Shown: positions 13,703 through 26,588 of the stretch, piece after piece | How the letters are laid out: each line of letters opens with the position of its first letter | How positions within the stretch are numbered: the stretch's first letter is position 1 | DNA from: Quercus robur | Lineage: Eukaryota > Streptophyta > Magnoliopsida > Fagales > Fagaceae | Assembly (NCBI RefSeq): GCF_932294415.1 | Contig: NC_065544.1 | Coordinates: 23,101,351-23,165,350 of the forward strand | Length of the DNA stretch: 64,000 nucleotides | Direction of reading: 5' to 3' | Position numbers and translations under genes: made by a program | The notes under the pieces: generated by a model | Database searches by the model: none | What the model was told of the DNA's origin: nothing | The model's input: only the letters and a program-made list of their open reading frames with translations

Positions 13703-16700
13703 TTAGTAATATGAGCTTGAACCCCTACCACTTGGGTAGTCATCATTCATGCGACGAGTAGAGTAATCAGCTGGGTATGAATCTTCACCTAGCTGCATAT
13801 TTGATTATGTTACCCACATAAGAAAATTTATAAACCAAGATATCAAGACAAGTATATAGAATAACACAACATAAACTGTACATCTGATCGAGAAGACACA
13901 TAATCTCTGGATATATAATCCCGTTCATAACTGGAATAGACTCTTTCTGCATCCCTCCTACTAATCTCATCTGCAAAAAGTGAAATAACAAACAACATTC
14001 AATATATAGCTATTGATGGGAAAATAATAAACTTGTAGACACGTGAGTTTGTGAGTATTTTCAAGTACCTCTTCTGTATGCCATTGTTGATGGTTTAGTC
14101 TCATATGGTCCATGAGAATGCCCTTCAGATCTACGACCACCTTCATCATAACCATGACGAGACCCACGACCCAGCCTAACATAATAGCAATAAAATCAGC
14201 CATAAAAATAGCATTGCTATGTCTCAAAATAACTATAATGTTCAAAAAAGGTCTGCATTTAAGGAGACATAAATCAATGTTTTCACACTACTAAATGAAT
14301 CATATCTTCCATATTTTACCCCTATTTTTGTTGAACTCCAAAATGTTTGCTATTGGCAGTAAATTTAAATGATTGGAACCAATGTTTTTGAAATTAGATT
14401 ATAATACATAAAGGGCTATTAAGGGAACTAAGATAAGTATAGTGTTCACCTTTCAAAATTAAGTTAATTAACATTTCCTAAGGGACAACCTTACATAAGT
14501 TTCTTCGAGACAATGGGAATAATAATTATACAGTAATAACTACAATGACAATTTTTTGTTGAAAGTAACAATGACAAAATTAAAATAATAAGAGAAGAAA
14601 GGTAAAACTCCCAAGCAACAAACAACCTTGTAGAGTTGCTTCCATAAGAATTATCACCATAAGCCAAGTCAAAACTGCTTCCCCCATAGTCAAAACGAGC
14701 TCGTGATTGCCTAGCTGAAGGTTCAGCATAACGAGGATGATCTTCCTCCTATAAAAGTAACAGGATTAGACTTAGGGTAAAAGGGGGAAAAACCGCAGCA
14801 ACTGTACAAAAATTTTCAAAAAGATCACTCACAATGGCAGAATGGGGACGCTTTGAGGTGGGAATAGAACTGTAATCACTGATACGACTGTCATGATAGT
14901 TTGAGGGTTGTTCCATGTATCTGTCATAGCCATAATCATCATAAGGGACAGGCCTACGAGCAACAGCACGAGAACCACTCCTTGAAGGACCTCCCAAGTA
15001 CCCAGATCCACGTGAAGGGTATGCATCTCTATAAGAGTGCCTATCGATAGTAACTTTACCAAAATCAGATGCCCTAGAAAATAGTTCATCTTCTTGAATG
15101 TAGTCCCTTTTTGAGCTGGTCTTTCCATAAGTTTGAACTGTCCAAAAAGAGAGTCAGGGAGAGAAGGAAAAATAAATAGAGGAAAAAAATGCTAGTATTG
15201 TTATTATTACAAATAGTAATTATATACCAGTGGACCTTCTACCATATGATCTCTCTGGTGAAGAAAATCGCCGTCCACTCCCAACTCCATGTGATACAAC
15301 ATTTCGGTCCCTTGGACCATATGCTCGATTAAGACCACCATCAATTGCACCACGACTTTGAATGCTTCTCCCAACACGATCTATAGACTTGTGAGGATCA
15401 AAGCGAGAGCTTCCAGAGCCCCAAGGACCCCTGCTACCATGATCACTGCCATGTCCAATGACATAACCTCCCCGAGCCTGTCTAGCAGACTTACCTCTCT
15501 GCCGTGGCCTAGACAACCTTGCCCTAATCTTTATCTGAAAAAATTGCAATTATTTTATGAGCCTGTGATACTTGCATAAGTTTTAAAAAGAGTCTAGCTT
15601 GCCACTGCATTTTGCTAGCTACAGAGTCATCAAGTCCAGGCTGTCCAGCAAGTTATACTCATGACAAATGACATTAAGGAAATGTTAAAACATTTAGAAG
15701 TAAAATAAAAGCATAAGATTAGATGTAAAAGACTCAAAGTTACAGCTATTTAACTGTGTACCTCATGATCTTTTATCTCTTTCTAAGCAATTAAAGTTAT
15801 TTATGTAGTTCTTTATCTCGACTCACCCTCCAGTTATCACATCCACTGCATGTGCCCCACCAATAACATTAAGATCCCAACTCTTCTAACATTTCAAAGT
15901 TCACCTTTTTCTAGATATTTGATTTTCTTTAAAACTATGGTAAAGTTCAGTAAAGGTTCTGATTTGGTTGCACATGCTTGATTCTAGGCAGTATTATAGA
16001 AGCATGAAACAAATCATGTTAATTTCTCCTACATTATGTTTTCCCCTAAAAAGGTATTGTCTACCTTCTATCAGTGGACAGTTTATTGTACTCATTTTAC
16101 ATTATTAAATAAAATAAACATTTATGAAGTTTCTACAACATGAATGTTGAATAAGAAAAAAACATTTTCCACAATGATGCTTAAAGATTGTGCAAAATAC
16201 ATAGGATTAAACAATAAACAGCAGCATACCTTCCTATCTCCATCACCAACCTCAGCATTATTAACACCATCCACACAAGCCACGGCAGCATCATGTGAAT
16301 CGAATGTTATAAAACCAAAATCAGTCCTTTTAGCAGCTGGCATATTTCGAGCAAGTTCCACCTTTTCAATCTTCCCAAACTTTTTGAGAATGTTTTTGAC
16401 ACGATCCTCATCCCAAGCAGGAGGCAAACCATCCAAGAATACCGTCTTTACCTGGAAAAAGAGAGAGGAAAAAAAAAACTTATTAAAGCCACTGCTTAAA
16501 GATTCAACAAAATCAAATTAGTATAGAAATCACATTTCTAATTTCAAATTATAACAACAACAGGTTGAAAGTTATCATTTTTCATCTGAGTAAACTATTG
16601 TTACTAACAAGGGATTAGCCTAAATTTGGAACAAATTGCATTGTACTGGCATTATAGTGAGTTGACTGAGTACAAAAATATTTTTAAACTACATCAAGAA

Positions 16701-19106
16701 GGGCCTCAAATTCCTTAATGAAAACTTTCACCATATAGGTATGAAACCTTAATGTTAGAAAAGGAAAACTAGCTTAAACATAATTGAAGAAAATCTAACT
16801 TATTGTAAGTACTTGGATGACCTCCAAAATAGGTGGAAGATAAAATCTCCCCAAATTCAAAGCATTCTTCCATTCAAAGAATACACCACAGTTCTTCCTG
16901 TATATGAAGTAAACCATTCAACTTTGACTGTTCCACAAACTATAAAGCGATAATTTTCAAGGTCTAAACAGGAGTAACAAAAAACAAACAGAATACAACA
17001 ACTTGCATGAAGAGGAAAAAAAATGCTCAAGGAAGTTCATGGAATCAAAAACTAACTGATGCATGCCAATTTCCTGTATTTGTGGCTAGCCATGAATCCA
17101 ACATATGCAAACAAACACAAGCACACACACACATAAAAATACATATGTAAATTTTAGTTTTAAGAGAAGCAGCTTCCAATTTTGTAACAAACTCCTAGTG
17201 TGCACAAGAACCTACACAAATGAGGGATTAAGACAAGAAACAAGTACATACATGAGACATAATTGCATCATCAGGTTCAATGAAGGTGTCTGCAAATGCA
17301 ACCCTTGCCGTTCTATCTATACCAAACACAACATCCCTCCTTTGCAATCGCTTGCAAGCTTCCAAGGCATCTGCCCTGCTTGGGAAATCTAAAAAAGCAA
17401 AGCCCCGATTCAACCCCTCATTTTTCATGTCCTCAACTAGTGTCAAGTCTTCAAATTTATCAACTCCATATCGTACAAGCTGTTCTTTCAACTGAAATAA
17501 AAGGACAAAAACCAAACATACTCAATTCACATAACCTAATTGCTAAGTGAAAAGTTTGGCTTCAAAGACACAAAGGTAAGAAGAACATAGATAACTCACA
17601 ACATCCCTTGTCCATGTCTTGCATATGTTACCAACAAAAAGAGTGTCACTATCTTGACTTGGAGCCACCCCACATTGCTTCCCATTAACCTGACAGTTGA
17701 AATTTCATAGTCATATGTGATCAACTTGTTGATAATCACCAAGGCTCCCATATATTAATTATCAAGAAAAAGCAACATATTATATTGAATATAATATATA
17801 GTCTTAACACAAAGAATGTTATTGTACTAAGTATCTCCATAATATGCTATGATTTTTTTTTAAGAAAATAAATAAATAATTAGGTCATTCATGGTGTCCA
17901 TGGATGAGACCTATTATACCAAGAACCACCATTCTCAAAAATTGAAAATTTAGCAAATAGTACAAGTCTTAAAAAATAATTTCAGGATAAGTTTCCTAGA
18001 AACATTCAAAAAATTTATGTTTGATAGCACCTCAAGTGTAATGTATAGCAAGGAAAAATGAAATAGAAAAGATACCACGGGATGCTTAAGTTCATGGATA
18101 GCTCGTCTGGCCTGCTCAATGGTTGCAAACCGCAAGAAAGCAAAGCCCTTGTTCTTTTGAGTTACTGGGTTCTTCAAAAGTCTCACTTCAGTGATCTCAC
18201 CAACCTGACTAAAAACCTTTCTAAGATCCTCCTCAGTGGCATCTCGATCCAATCCCCCCACAAACACCTCAAATTCCTTACGCTTCCTCCTCTCGTTAAC
18301 CATATCATGGTGCTCTTCCTCATAGTCCACTTCTTCCACGTCTCCAACATCGTCCTCAAACACCTCTTCCTCCACCTCCTCTTCTTCCTCCACCTCTTCT
18401 TCGATCATGTAATCTCCACGAATTCCCGCCACCCCATCTTGCTCATCCCCACCATCCATCCTCACAACCCCTTCCCGCCCACCACTATTCTCGTCTTCTT
18501 CAAACCGCCGATCATTATCTTCAAGCTCCAATCTCTCTGATCTCTTGTCCTCTGATACAACAAGGTAATAATACACCACCCTTTGTCACAAACCAAATTT
18601 TACACACTTACATATAATACATACCAAAAGTTACAAAATTTGGTCACAAATCCAAATATTAACAACTACAATTATAAATGCATTCCCACTCAAGCCAAGA
18701 AAATGAAGTATACTTTATAGTTTATACATTCACTCATAAAATATACGTAAAATAACACTAATTTTGATATAAATTCAACAAAAAGGTTGCTAAGACTATA
18801 AATATTAAAACTTTAATCAATAAACCTCAAATGGGTATCTATATAATTGAAATTTGGACAAAGAATACACTTAATTAGTACTCCTCAAGCAATAATAAAA
18901 ACAAATAAGTTGACTGTGTAGTGAAATAATGAAAATTAATCAACTGGGTCAGAGTGGAAAGTGGTACCTTGAGTAGGAGGAGGAGGAGAAGAGGGTTGCC
19001 GTGAAGCCGGGTCGTTGCGCCGCGGCGGCAGAGGTTCTTTCTTGACAATATTGGTGGTGGCTGTGGCTGTGGCCGTGGTGGGTCGTTTCAGTGTCCGTGG
19101 AGGCAT
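13703..19106 (-). CDS. three-RRM RNA-binding protein, hnRNP Q/R-like
   Basis: Predicted nuclear RNA-binding protein of the plant hnRNP Q/R-like (SYNCRIP-like) group, related to Arabidopsis LIF2-type proteins. Coding exons in transcript order: 19106-18968, 18551-18076, 17689-17600, 17491-17252, 16451-16230, 15534-15228, 15137-14833, 14748-14627, 14175-14069, 13970-13882, 13792-13703. They give 2187 nt (728 aa) with phase kept at every junction. A basic N-terminus is followed by an acidic Glu/Asp tract (about residues 94-130). RRM1 starts near 140 (RNP2 VFVGGL, RNP1 KGFAFLRF at 181-188). RRM2 starts near 221 (RNP1 RGFAFLDF at 264-271). RRM3 starts near 318 (RNP1 TDFGFITF at 358-365). The tail is an Arg/Gly/Ser/Tyr-rich low-complexity region ending GSSSYY. 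The stop lies one base before a donor (TAAG then GTGAGT), so a 3' UTR intron is likely. No precise gene symbol can be assigned. Confidence 0.93.
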
Positions 19107-19607
19107 TTTTTTTTTTGGTTTTGGGCTTTGGTTTTTGAAGTAAAAAAAAAAAAAACAGTGACAGAAATTAAGGAAACAAGAGAAACAGCTTTGATAATTA
19201 TGAAGCAGAACTGGGTAAAAGAAGTCTTACTTTGTTTTGTTTTGTTGGATTGATATGAAATCAAAGTATATTGTCTGATTTTTTCTGGGAAAGTGTTGAG
19301 GAAGAGGAGCAAAAGGGCAGGGAGTGAGGGGTCCGTTAGACTTGACTTTTGTAGATTTTTTTAGTGCTATTGAAAGCGCTGGGACACTTCGCGGTTTTAT
19401 GATTAAATTCCAAGAGGACTTGTAGGTCTGTGTCTTTGTTTATGTTTTATTGCAAGACTTGGGGTTGACTAGATTGCGTGAATCTGAAGCCCAATTTCGA
19501 AAGTACCTGTAAGCATTGGATTCTCTTCACCATTTGAGCTTAAAAATAAATAAAGTTAAGAAATAAAAGAGGAAAGTTAAAAGTTATAAAAATATTATCT
19601 CGCCTCT

Positions 19608-19735
19608 AAGTTGTTACTTGTTGTTATTGGTAGTGTGTAAATAAAAATGTAATTTCAAGGATGAGTTCAAATTATAACTAATACCTGCTAACTATTTATG
19701 ATTTGTCATGAATGTATTGTGAACGTAGCACTTCT
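19608..19735. mobile_element. decayed hAT-type MITE relic, copy 1
   Basis: Matches the element at 56774-56954 in several blocks: 'gttgttattgg', 'aaaatgtaatttc', 'gagttcaaatta' and the end phrase 'attgtgaacgtagcac'. It is degenerate and has no clear target duplication. Confidence 0.5.
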
Positions 19736-19771
19736 TTAAAGGATAGCTTATTTTCAAAAAAGAAATATTAC

Positions 19772-19915
19772 GTCTACAAAATTTCCACGAAAAATCCAAA
19801 ATAGCAAGTTGTTATAGGCTATTATTGGTGGGTAAAAAAAATTTTAATGGTCAGTTCAAATTAGAACCAATAATAACTTACCACTTAAAATTTGTTGTGA
19901 AAATGTTATGATTCT
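19772..19915. mobile_element. decayed hAT-type MITE relic, copy 2
   Basis: A second, diverged relative just downstream of copy 1, sharing 'agcaagttgttata', 'cagttcaaattagaac', 'aataataactta' and 'aatttgttgtgaaaatg'. The internal order matches the better preserved copy at 56.8 kb. Confidence 0.5.
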
Positions 19916-20392
19916 CTTTTGAAAAAACTGAAAATTATATTATTTAAAATAAATATGAGACAAAATGTAGTGTGAAACTCGCAAACCATGCATAAAATAA
20001 GTAAAAAAACTAGCTTATAATCTAATGCCAAATGCACACTAGAGTCATTTGGATTTCGGTATTTTCCTAAGCTTATGAACACGGCAAAGAGCCTTGTAGC
20101 TAGGAATGTGCATTAATCCCCTCGTTCTATTCAAAGCATCCAACCCACTTTGACTATAAGGATATGAATGTGATTTTCAAGCGTGTTAGATGGGTTCAAC
20201 TATTAAAGCCACTAATCGAATTGGTGGTGGTTTGAGTTTTTTTTAATACTACCAAGACCCAACCCGACCCTCCTATACATAATACATATATTAACCTCTT
20301 TTAAATATTTATCTCATATTGGTATTAGTTTTTTCTTGACTCTAGAATTTACACACGTTCATATGAAAATGATGATACTTTTCCAACAACAT

Positions 20393-20719
20393 TGATAAGA
20401 GTAAAGACTATGTGTGGTTCTGGTGGTTAGAGTAATGCTGATTTGGGAGTGATTAGCTGTCAAGTTAGTTGATATGCAATTAGTTGTTGTGTTGAGGCAA
20501 GTTAGTTACTGGTAGTTAAGATTGGGAATGTATTGTAATTAGCTAGTACTTATAAAAGAGGAAAACAAGAATGTAGAGTCAGCTTTTGGAATGAATACAG
20601 AATTCTTCTTAATATCCTCTCCCTAATTCTCTTCCCTCCTAATCTCTCTATTCTTCCTTATCTCTGGAAACTTTGTTCTTCTTTTCCTAATTCTCTTAAG
20701 AACTTGTCAATTCCTATCA
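20393..20719 (+). repeat. 5' LTR of the Ty3 fossil
   Basis: 327-bp direct repeat partner of 26589-26952, from TGATAAGAG to CCTATCA. The A/T-rich TATAAAAGAGG phrase in mid-LTR is a plausible promoter box and is also present in the 3' copy. Confidence 0.92.
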
Positions 20720-20722
20720 ATT

Positions 20723-20735
20723 TGGTATCAGAGCC
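20723..20735 (+). other. primer binding site, initiator methionine tRNA type
   Basis: TGGTATCAGAGCC starts three bases past the 5' LTR and complements the 3' end of plant initiator tRNA-Met, the usual primer of many plant LTR elements. Confidence 0.9.
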
Positions 20736-20941
20736 AATTTTGTCACTATGGCATAAACTCGATCTTCTGCTTTTCTTAATGAAAAAATCAGTGTTTTGTC
20801 ATTGACAATAGAGCAACATGACCAAGAATTTCGTATAGTTCATTAGAAGCTAGATGCAGTCACAAGTATGTTGCAGGCCTTATCAGAAACCGTGCAAGGA
20901 ATTTCAGAAGCTGGTAATGGTTGCCAACAAAGGGCTACATA

Positions 20942-21718
20942 TGTTGGAAATATAATTTGGAAGATTGCTCAAATTGATTAACAGAGTTATAAAGCAATAT
21001 CAGTAATATGACAATACAATAAGACAAGAATATGCTAAGATCACCTTAATAAAATCAATAAGAGTAAAAGCACATAGAATTCAAATTTAACAAGAAATTA
21101 TTGCTGAGGCACGAAACTAAATATGCTGTCTTTAAGAAATGATTTCGCCTCCACTAGGGTGCATATGGCTCAGGCAGTCGCTCTCCAGGATACAACGGCA
21201 ACTTTGTTAGTGTGCACTCACAAATAGAGTTTCGAACTCGTCTCAAATGCCCAAAGAGAAAATTTCCAATATAATAGTAAGAGTAGAAAATATCAGAGTG
21301 GTTGTGTTGATCCTTTTTAGGGACAATATTATATAGGAGAGCTAAGAAAAAAATTAACCACACTTACACAATTGGCTGGCTACATTTGTGATTTACTTTC
21401 CATAGAAAATTCCCCAACTGCAGCGAGTAGTTTTTTGGATGTTGAAAGTAATGAATTTTTGCAAGAGTGAATAAGGAAAGAAAAGGATGGTAGACTTAGG
21501 AAATTCTACCAACAAAGGAGTGATTTGAGGAATTTCATCCCTTTGTCACTGGAGCTGCCCAGATCAAAAGTTTATAAAAGGAAATAGATGATATTGGGGA
21601 TTTGTTTATGCTAAGTCTCCACGTGCTGGCTGACTTCCTTTATCATGGGCTTGGGCTAGTTAAACACACACTTGGGCTTCTAAGAAAAGGGTTTAAAAAA
21701 TTTTAAACATATCCAACA
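20942..21718. mobile_element. nested solo-LTR-like insertion
   Basis: 777 bp inside the gag leader of the Ty3 fossil, running from TGTTGGAAAT to ATATCCAACA. Such short inverted TG...CA ends are typical of an LTR. It has no coding content and interrupts sequence that resumes as retroelement coding on both sides. A matching target duplication is not clear, so the solo-LTR reading is likely but not proven. Confidence 0.55.
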
Positions 21719-23598
21719 AAATCTCCTCCAAGAACTTCATCTCCAATGATGGAAAATCATCAAGATTCTACTCTGGCAGCTATTCCTAAAGCTGTGAGAT
21801 TGGAGTTTCCAAGGTTTAAGGGCGATAATCCATCAGGTTGGGTTTATAAGGCCAACCAATTTTTCCAATTGTATAATACCCCAGTCAGCCAGAAGATACT
21901 CTTAGCTTCATGTCATATGGAAGATTAGGCTTTGATTTGGTTCCAAGATGCAAAGAACGCTGGCCAATTTAATAGTTGGGAGACTTTTGTTAGAGCATTG
22001 CATGTGAGGTTTAGATCTTCTGTTTATGATGATCCTATGGAAACTCTAACAAAATTGAAGCAAGTGGGGTCTGTATCTACTTACAAAGGACAATTTGAAG
22101 CGTTGTCTAATCGAATTAAGGAACTATCTGAGAAACACAGACTCAGTTGTTTATTGAGTGGATTAAAGTATGAAATTTGATTGCCAATTAGAATGTTAAA
22201 TCCCCAAAATCTGAATTATGCATTTGGCCTTGCCAAAATACAAGAAGAATATCTTTTTGCTTGCAAGAAGAATGTCAAACCATGGGGTGAAGTGTCCAGA
22301 CCTTCAATTCTGGGTCCCCCACCAATCAAGAATGATATGAGGACTACCAAACTCCCTGTCTAGAAGCTTACTTCTATGCAAGTTGAGGATCGAAAGAAGG
22401 GACAATGCTTCTATTGTAAGGATAAATGGCATGTGGGACATCAATGTAAGGCTCCAAAGATCTTCCTTATTGATGGGTTTCAGCTGTATAATTAGGGAAG
22501 TGATCAAGAATTGCCTTTGGAAGATGGGTCAGTAGACTCTCTATGCCTTACTTGGAAGCCCCTCTCCAAGTACAATGAGAGTATAAGGGCGAATTAATCA
22601 ACAAGATGTGATCATCTTGATTGACAGTGGTAGTACTCACAATTTCTTGGATGCTTCTTTATGGTTATACTTGAAATTGTCATTGTCTACTCAGGGCAGT
22701 TTCACTGTAAAGGTTACTATCAATGATATGCTCAGAACACAGGGTGCTTGCCATGATGTTAACCTCAGAATTTAGGGTCAAGACTTTCAGGTTGATTTGA
22801 ATGTCTTATCCCTAGGTGATTGTGATGTGGTTCTTGGTTCTCAGTAGTTATATACTCTTGGACCCATACAATAGGATTTCAAGAAATTAGCAATGGAGTT
22901 TAATCTTGGAGGAAAAGATATTTTTCTAACAGGGTTACAACCTTTAGGCCTTACTCTTCAAAATGCTAATCAATTCTTTAAACCAATTATCAAGAAGTGT
23001 TGTAGATCATATCATGTCCTACTTCACGACACCAATGCAACCACTTGGGATCATTACTGATTTACTACAAGAATTCAACAAGGTTTTTGAAGTGCCTACT
23101 ACTCTGCCTCCTCTTCGAGGCCATGAGCACCAGATTGTCTTAAAGGAAGATACTAAACCTATCTATGAAAGGCCCTACAGGTATCCAATTTATCAAAAAA
23201 TTAAAATTGAGAAAAATTGTACATGACTTACTTGAAGTAAGCTATATTAGAATTAACCACAGCCCTTTTTCATCACCTGTGTTTTTAGTAAGGAAAGCTG
23301 ATGGGAGTTGGCGTATGTGTATTGACTATAGATCCTTGGATAAGGCCACTATTAAGGATAAATACCCTATTCTTGCTATAGATGAATTGCTTGATGAATT
23401 GTGTGGTGTTGATATCTTTTCTAAGCTAGATCTCAGATCTGGTTACCATCAAACCAGAATGAAGGAAGGTGATATCCATAAGACTGCTTTTAGGACACAT
23501 GAAGGACACTATGAAGGAAGGTGATATCCACCTTTCAGTTACTAATGAATAAAGTGTTCAAATCTTGTTTGAGGAAATTTGTTTTGGTATTTTATGAT

Positions 23599-24063
23599 GC
23601 AAAAAATAACAGTTGAGCTCCTCGTCATAGCGGATGGACGATGCTGTGAATGGGGTCTCTGTAGGTGAGAATCCTGCGAAATGAATTGAGGGGAAGAGTT
23701 ACACGTTGGTGTGGCGTCAGCCAAACCGTCTCCGATGCTTAAGTCAGTAAGGGAGAAATATTTTAAAGAGAAAACGAGTCGAGAGTGATTCATAAAGTAT
23801 TTGTGTGTACCTTTAACTTCTGTTGTCTTTTCTTTTATAGTTATGTGCCCCATTAATGAGCAATGATGTGCTGCATTTATGCTTAACAGCTAGTGCGTTA
23901 TAGAATCTTTGTTTGGAGATCACAACTCATTCTGTGATCGTTGCTCCGTCCGTTACGTTTCGTTATCAATGTGCGCAATAAATGCGTAACATCTTCTCTA
24001 GGTGAACGATGATCTTCGTGTAATAATGACCATAAATTTCTAGTTCATCAATATTCTTTGGTG
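23599..24063. mobile_element. unclassified ~0.46-kb insertion in the fossil's reverse transcriptase region
   Basis: Non-coding DNA of different character between two parts of the reverse transcriptase region. It has phrases such as GATGCTTAAGTCAGTAAGGG that I associate with plant LTRs, but no TG...CA ends, so the class is open. Edges are known to within a few bases. Confidence 0.5.
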
Positions 24064-25432
24064 ATATATTGGTGTTTAGTAGTTCTGTAGAGGAGCATGT
24101 TTCTCATTTGAGGGTGGTATTAACTGTGCTGCTTGACAACCAATTGTATGCTAAACAAAGCAAATGTGTGTTTAGGTGTGGAGAGCTAGAGTATTTGGGG
24201 CATTTAATTTTAGGTCAAAGGGTTAGAATTGACCCCAAGAAAACTAAAGTCATGCAAAATTGGCCTGTTCCTACCTCAGTGAAAGCCTTGAGAGGGTTTT
24301 TGGGTTTGACTGGGTATTATAGGAAGTTCATCAAGGACTATAGGCTTATTACAGCTCCCTTAACTGCATTACTTAAGAAAGAAGCTTTTCAGTGGTCTCC
24401 ACAGGCTGAATTGGCCTTCATAGCTCTTAAGGTGGCTATGTCTACTCCACCTGTGTTGGCATTACCTATTTTACTAAGGCTTTTGTGGTAGAATGTGATG
24501 TCTCAGGTATGGGGTTAGGTGTTGTATTGATGCAAGACAACAGACCCTTGGCTTATCATAGTGAGGTCATTAAAAGGTAGAAGCCTACATCTATCTACTT
24601 ATGAAAAAGAATTCTTAGCTTTAGTAAAGGCAATCAAGAAATGGAGGCCATATTTAGTGGGAAAGCCTTTTATCATCAAAACTGATCACCAAAGCCTTAA
24701 GTTCCTTCTAGAGCAAAGGGTTGGTACACCTGCACAATAGAAGTGGATCACTAAGTTGTTGGAGTATTCTTTTTTGGTTGAATATAAGCAAGGAAGGGAA
24801 AATAGGGATATTGATGCCCTTTCTAGAAGGTTTGAGGACTCAAATTCTAGCACAGATACTTTTGGTGCTTCAAATTCAATACCTAGCACTACTACTTCTA
24901 GTGCTTCAAATTCAACACTTGTAGATTCTACTACTTCTTTTTTTCTAATTTCATTTCCTTGTCCTTGTTGGCTGGACATTCTTAAAGATAGCTACACCCA
25001 AGCCTTGAGTATTAGCAATTATTTGATTCTCTTGCCAATAGTGGTTTTGCACCAGCTGGTTTTTCTCTTCATAATGGGGTTCTTTTTTATAAGGGTCGTG
25101 TCTTCCTCAGCAATAATTCACCTTTAAAACCATTGGTATTACAGCATATTCATAATTCTCCTTTTGGTGGTCACTCTGGTTATCTTAAGACATTACACAG
25201 GGTTAAGCAAGACTTCTTTTGGAAAGGAATGGTTAAGGATGTCAAATCTCATATCCAATGTTGTGATGTATGTTAGAGAGTCAAAGTGGACACTTCTATG
25301 TCTACTAGTCTATTGGAGCCTCTTCCTATTCCTAACTGACCTTGGTTTGATATCAATATGGACTTTATTAAGGGCTTACCTAAATCTCATGGATATGATG
25401 TGGTATTTGTGATGGTTGACAGATTAACTAAG

Positions 25433-25612
25433 GGTCTGTTTGGGATCCGTTTATTTTGCTAAAACTGAAAACTTTTTGCTGAAAATGTTGTAGATAAAGA
25501 TAAAAGTTAACTGAAATAGGACAGTAGGACCCATGAATAGTACCAAAAAGTGTAGTGGGCCTATGAATAGTACCAAAAATAATATGGCTTTTTAATTTGG
25601 AGCCAAACGCAC
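25433..25612. mobile_element. 180-bp MITE inside the Ty3 integrase region
   Basis: Terminal inverted repeats GGTCTGTTTGG and CCAAACGCAC, flanked on both sides by ACTAAG (25427-25432 and 25613-25618). The interior carries an imperfect repeat of CCATGAATAGTACCAAAAA. It is a short non-autonomous DNA transposon that landed after the retroelement. The superfamily is not certain from a 6-bp duplication. Confidence 0.85.
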
Positions 25613-26575
25613 ACTAAGTTTGTCCATTTCATTCCCTTATCTCATCCTTACACAGCTGATAATGTAGTTGCAATTTTCATGAAAGAGGTGTTCAAACTCC
25701 ATGGTTTGCCTAAATCCATTGTTAGTGATAGGGATGTTGTTTTTACAGCTCATTTTTTGCTAGAGTTATTCAAGTTGCAAGGAACTAAATTAGCCATGCC
25801 CTCAGCTTACCATCCCCAATCTAATGGCTAAACTAAAGTGGTTCACAGGAGTTTAGAGCAATATCTTTGAGCCTTTGTTGGTGACAAACCTAATGCTTGG
25901 GCTGATTGGCTTCACTTGGCAGAATATTGGTTTAACACCAATTTTCATACTTCTACTAAGCTAATCCCCTTTGAGGCTTTTTATGGTACTCATCCTCCTA
26001 AATTGTTGGACTATATTCCTGGTGCAACCTAAATGGCTGCAGTGGACCAACTACTACAAACCAGACAGGACCATATCTCTCTTCTGAAACAGAATTTGGA
26101 GTCTGCTCAAGCTAGAATGAAATCTCAAACTAATCAACATAGAGTTGACAAGTGTTTTAATGTTGGTGATTGGGTTTATCTTAAACTTCAACCTTATAGA
26201 CAGCATCCTCTCAGACTTAAGGGGTTCAATAAGCTCTCTCCTAGGTATTTTGGGCCCTTTTAGATTCTACAGAAGGTTGGCCAGGTGGCTTATAAGCTCG
26301 CCCTGCCTAATGATTGCCTACTTCACCCAGCATTTCATGTGTCTTGCTTAAAGCTTAAGTTGGGTTCGAATGTAGTTCCAATTCCATCCCTTCCTCCTGT
26401 AACATCTACTGGTGTCCTTAATCCAGAACCTATTGCAGTACTTCAACATAGGTTTAAGCAACTAAGAACTAGGACTATCACTGAAGTCTTAGTTCAATGG
26501 CATGGTTAATCTCCTGAGAATGCTACTTGGAAGTCACTCTACAACCTCCAATATCAGTTTGGGCAAGGTCTTTCT

Positions 26576-26588
26576 AAGGGGAAGGGAA
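26576..26588 (+). other. polypurine tract of the Ty3 fossil
   Basis: A purine run (AAGGGGAAGGGAA) directly precedes the 3' LTR start TGATAAGAA, the expected place for plus-strand priming. Confidence 0.85.

Larger units (their letters stand above)
21746..26560 (+). pseudogene. gag-pol remains of the Ty3 fossil
   Basis: Recognisable pieces in order: gag with its retrotransposon-gag core near 21.75-22.2 kb; a CCHC zinc knuckle (CFYCKDKWHVGHQC) near 22.41-22.45 kb; an aspartic protease active-site phrase (DSGSTHNFLD) near 22.62 kb; reverse transcriptase from about 23.0 to 24.5 kb; RNase H to about 24.85 kb; integrase with an HHCC zinc-binding start and catalytic core, about 25.1-26.0 kb; and a chromodomain-like end (VLVQWHG) near 26.5 kb. 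The coding region is multiply broken and interrupted by later insertions. It is a fossil and no product is expected. Confidence 0.88.

Noticed and set aside
20723-20735. tRNA-Met gene
   Set aside because: Only the 13-base complement of the tRNA 3' end is present, directly after an LTR. It is a primer site.
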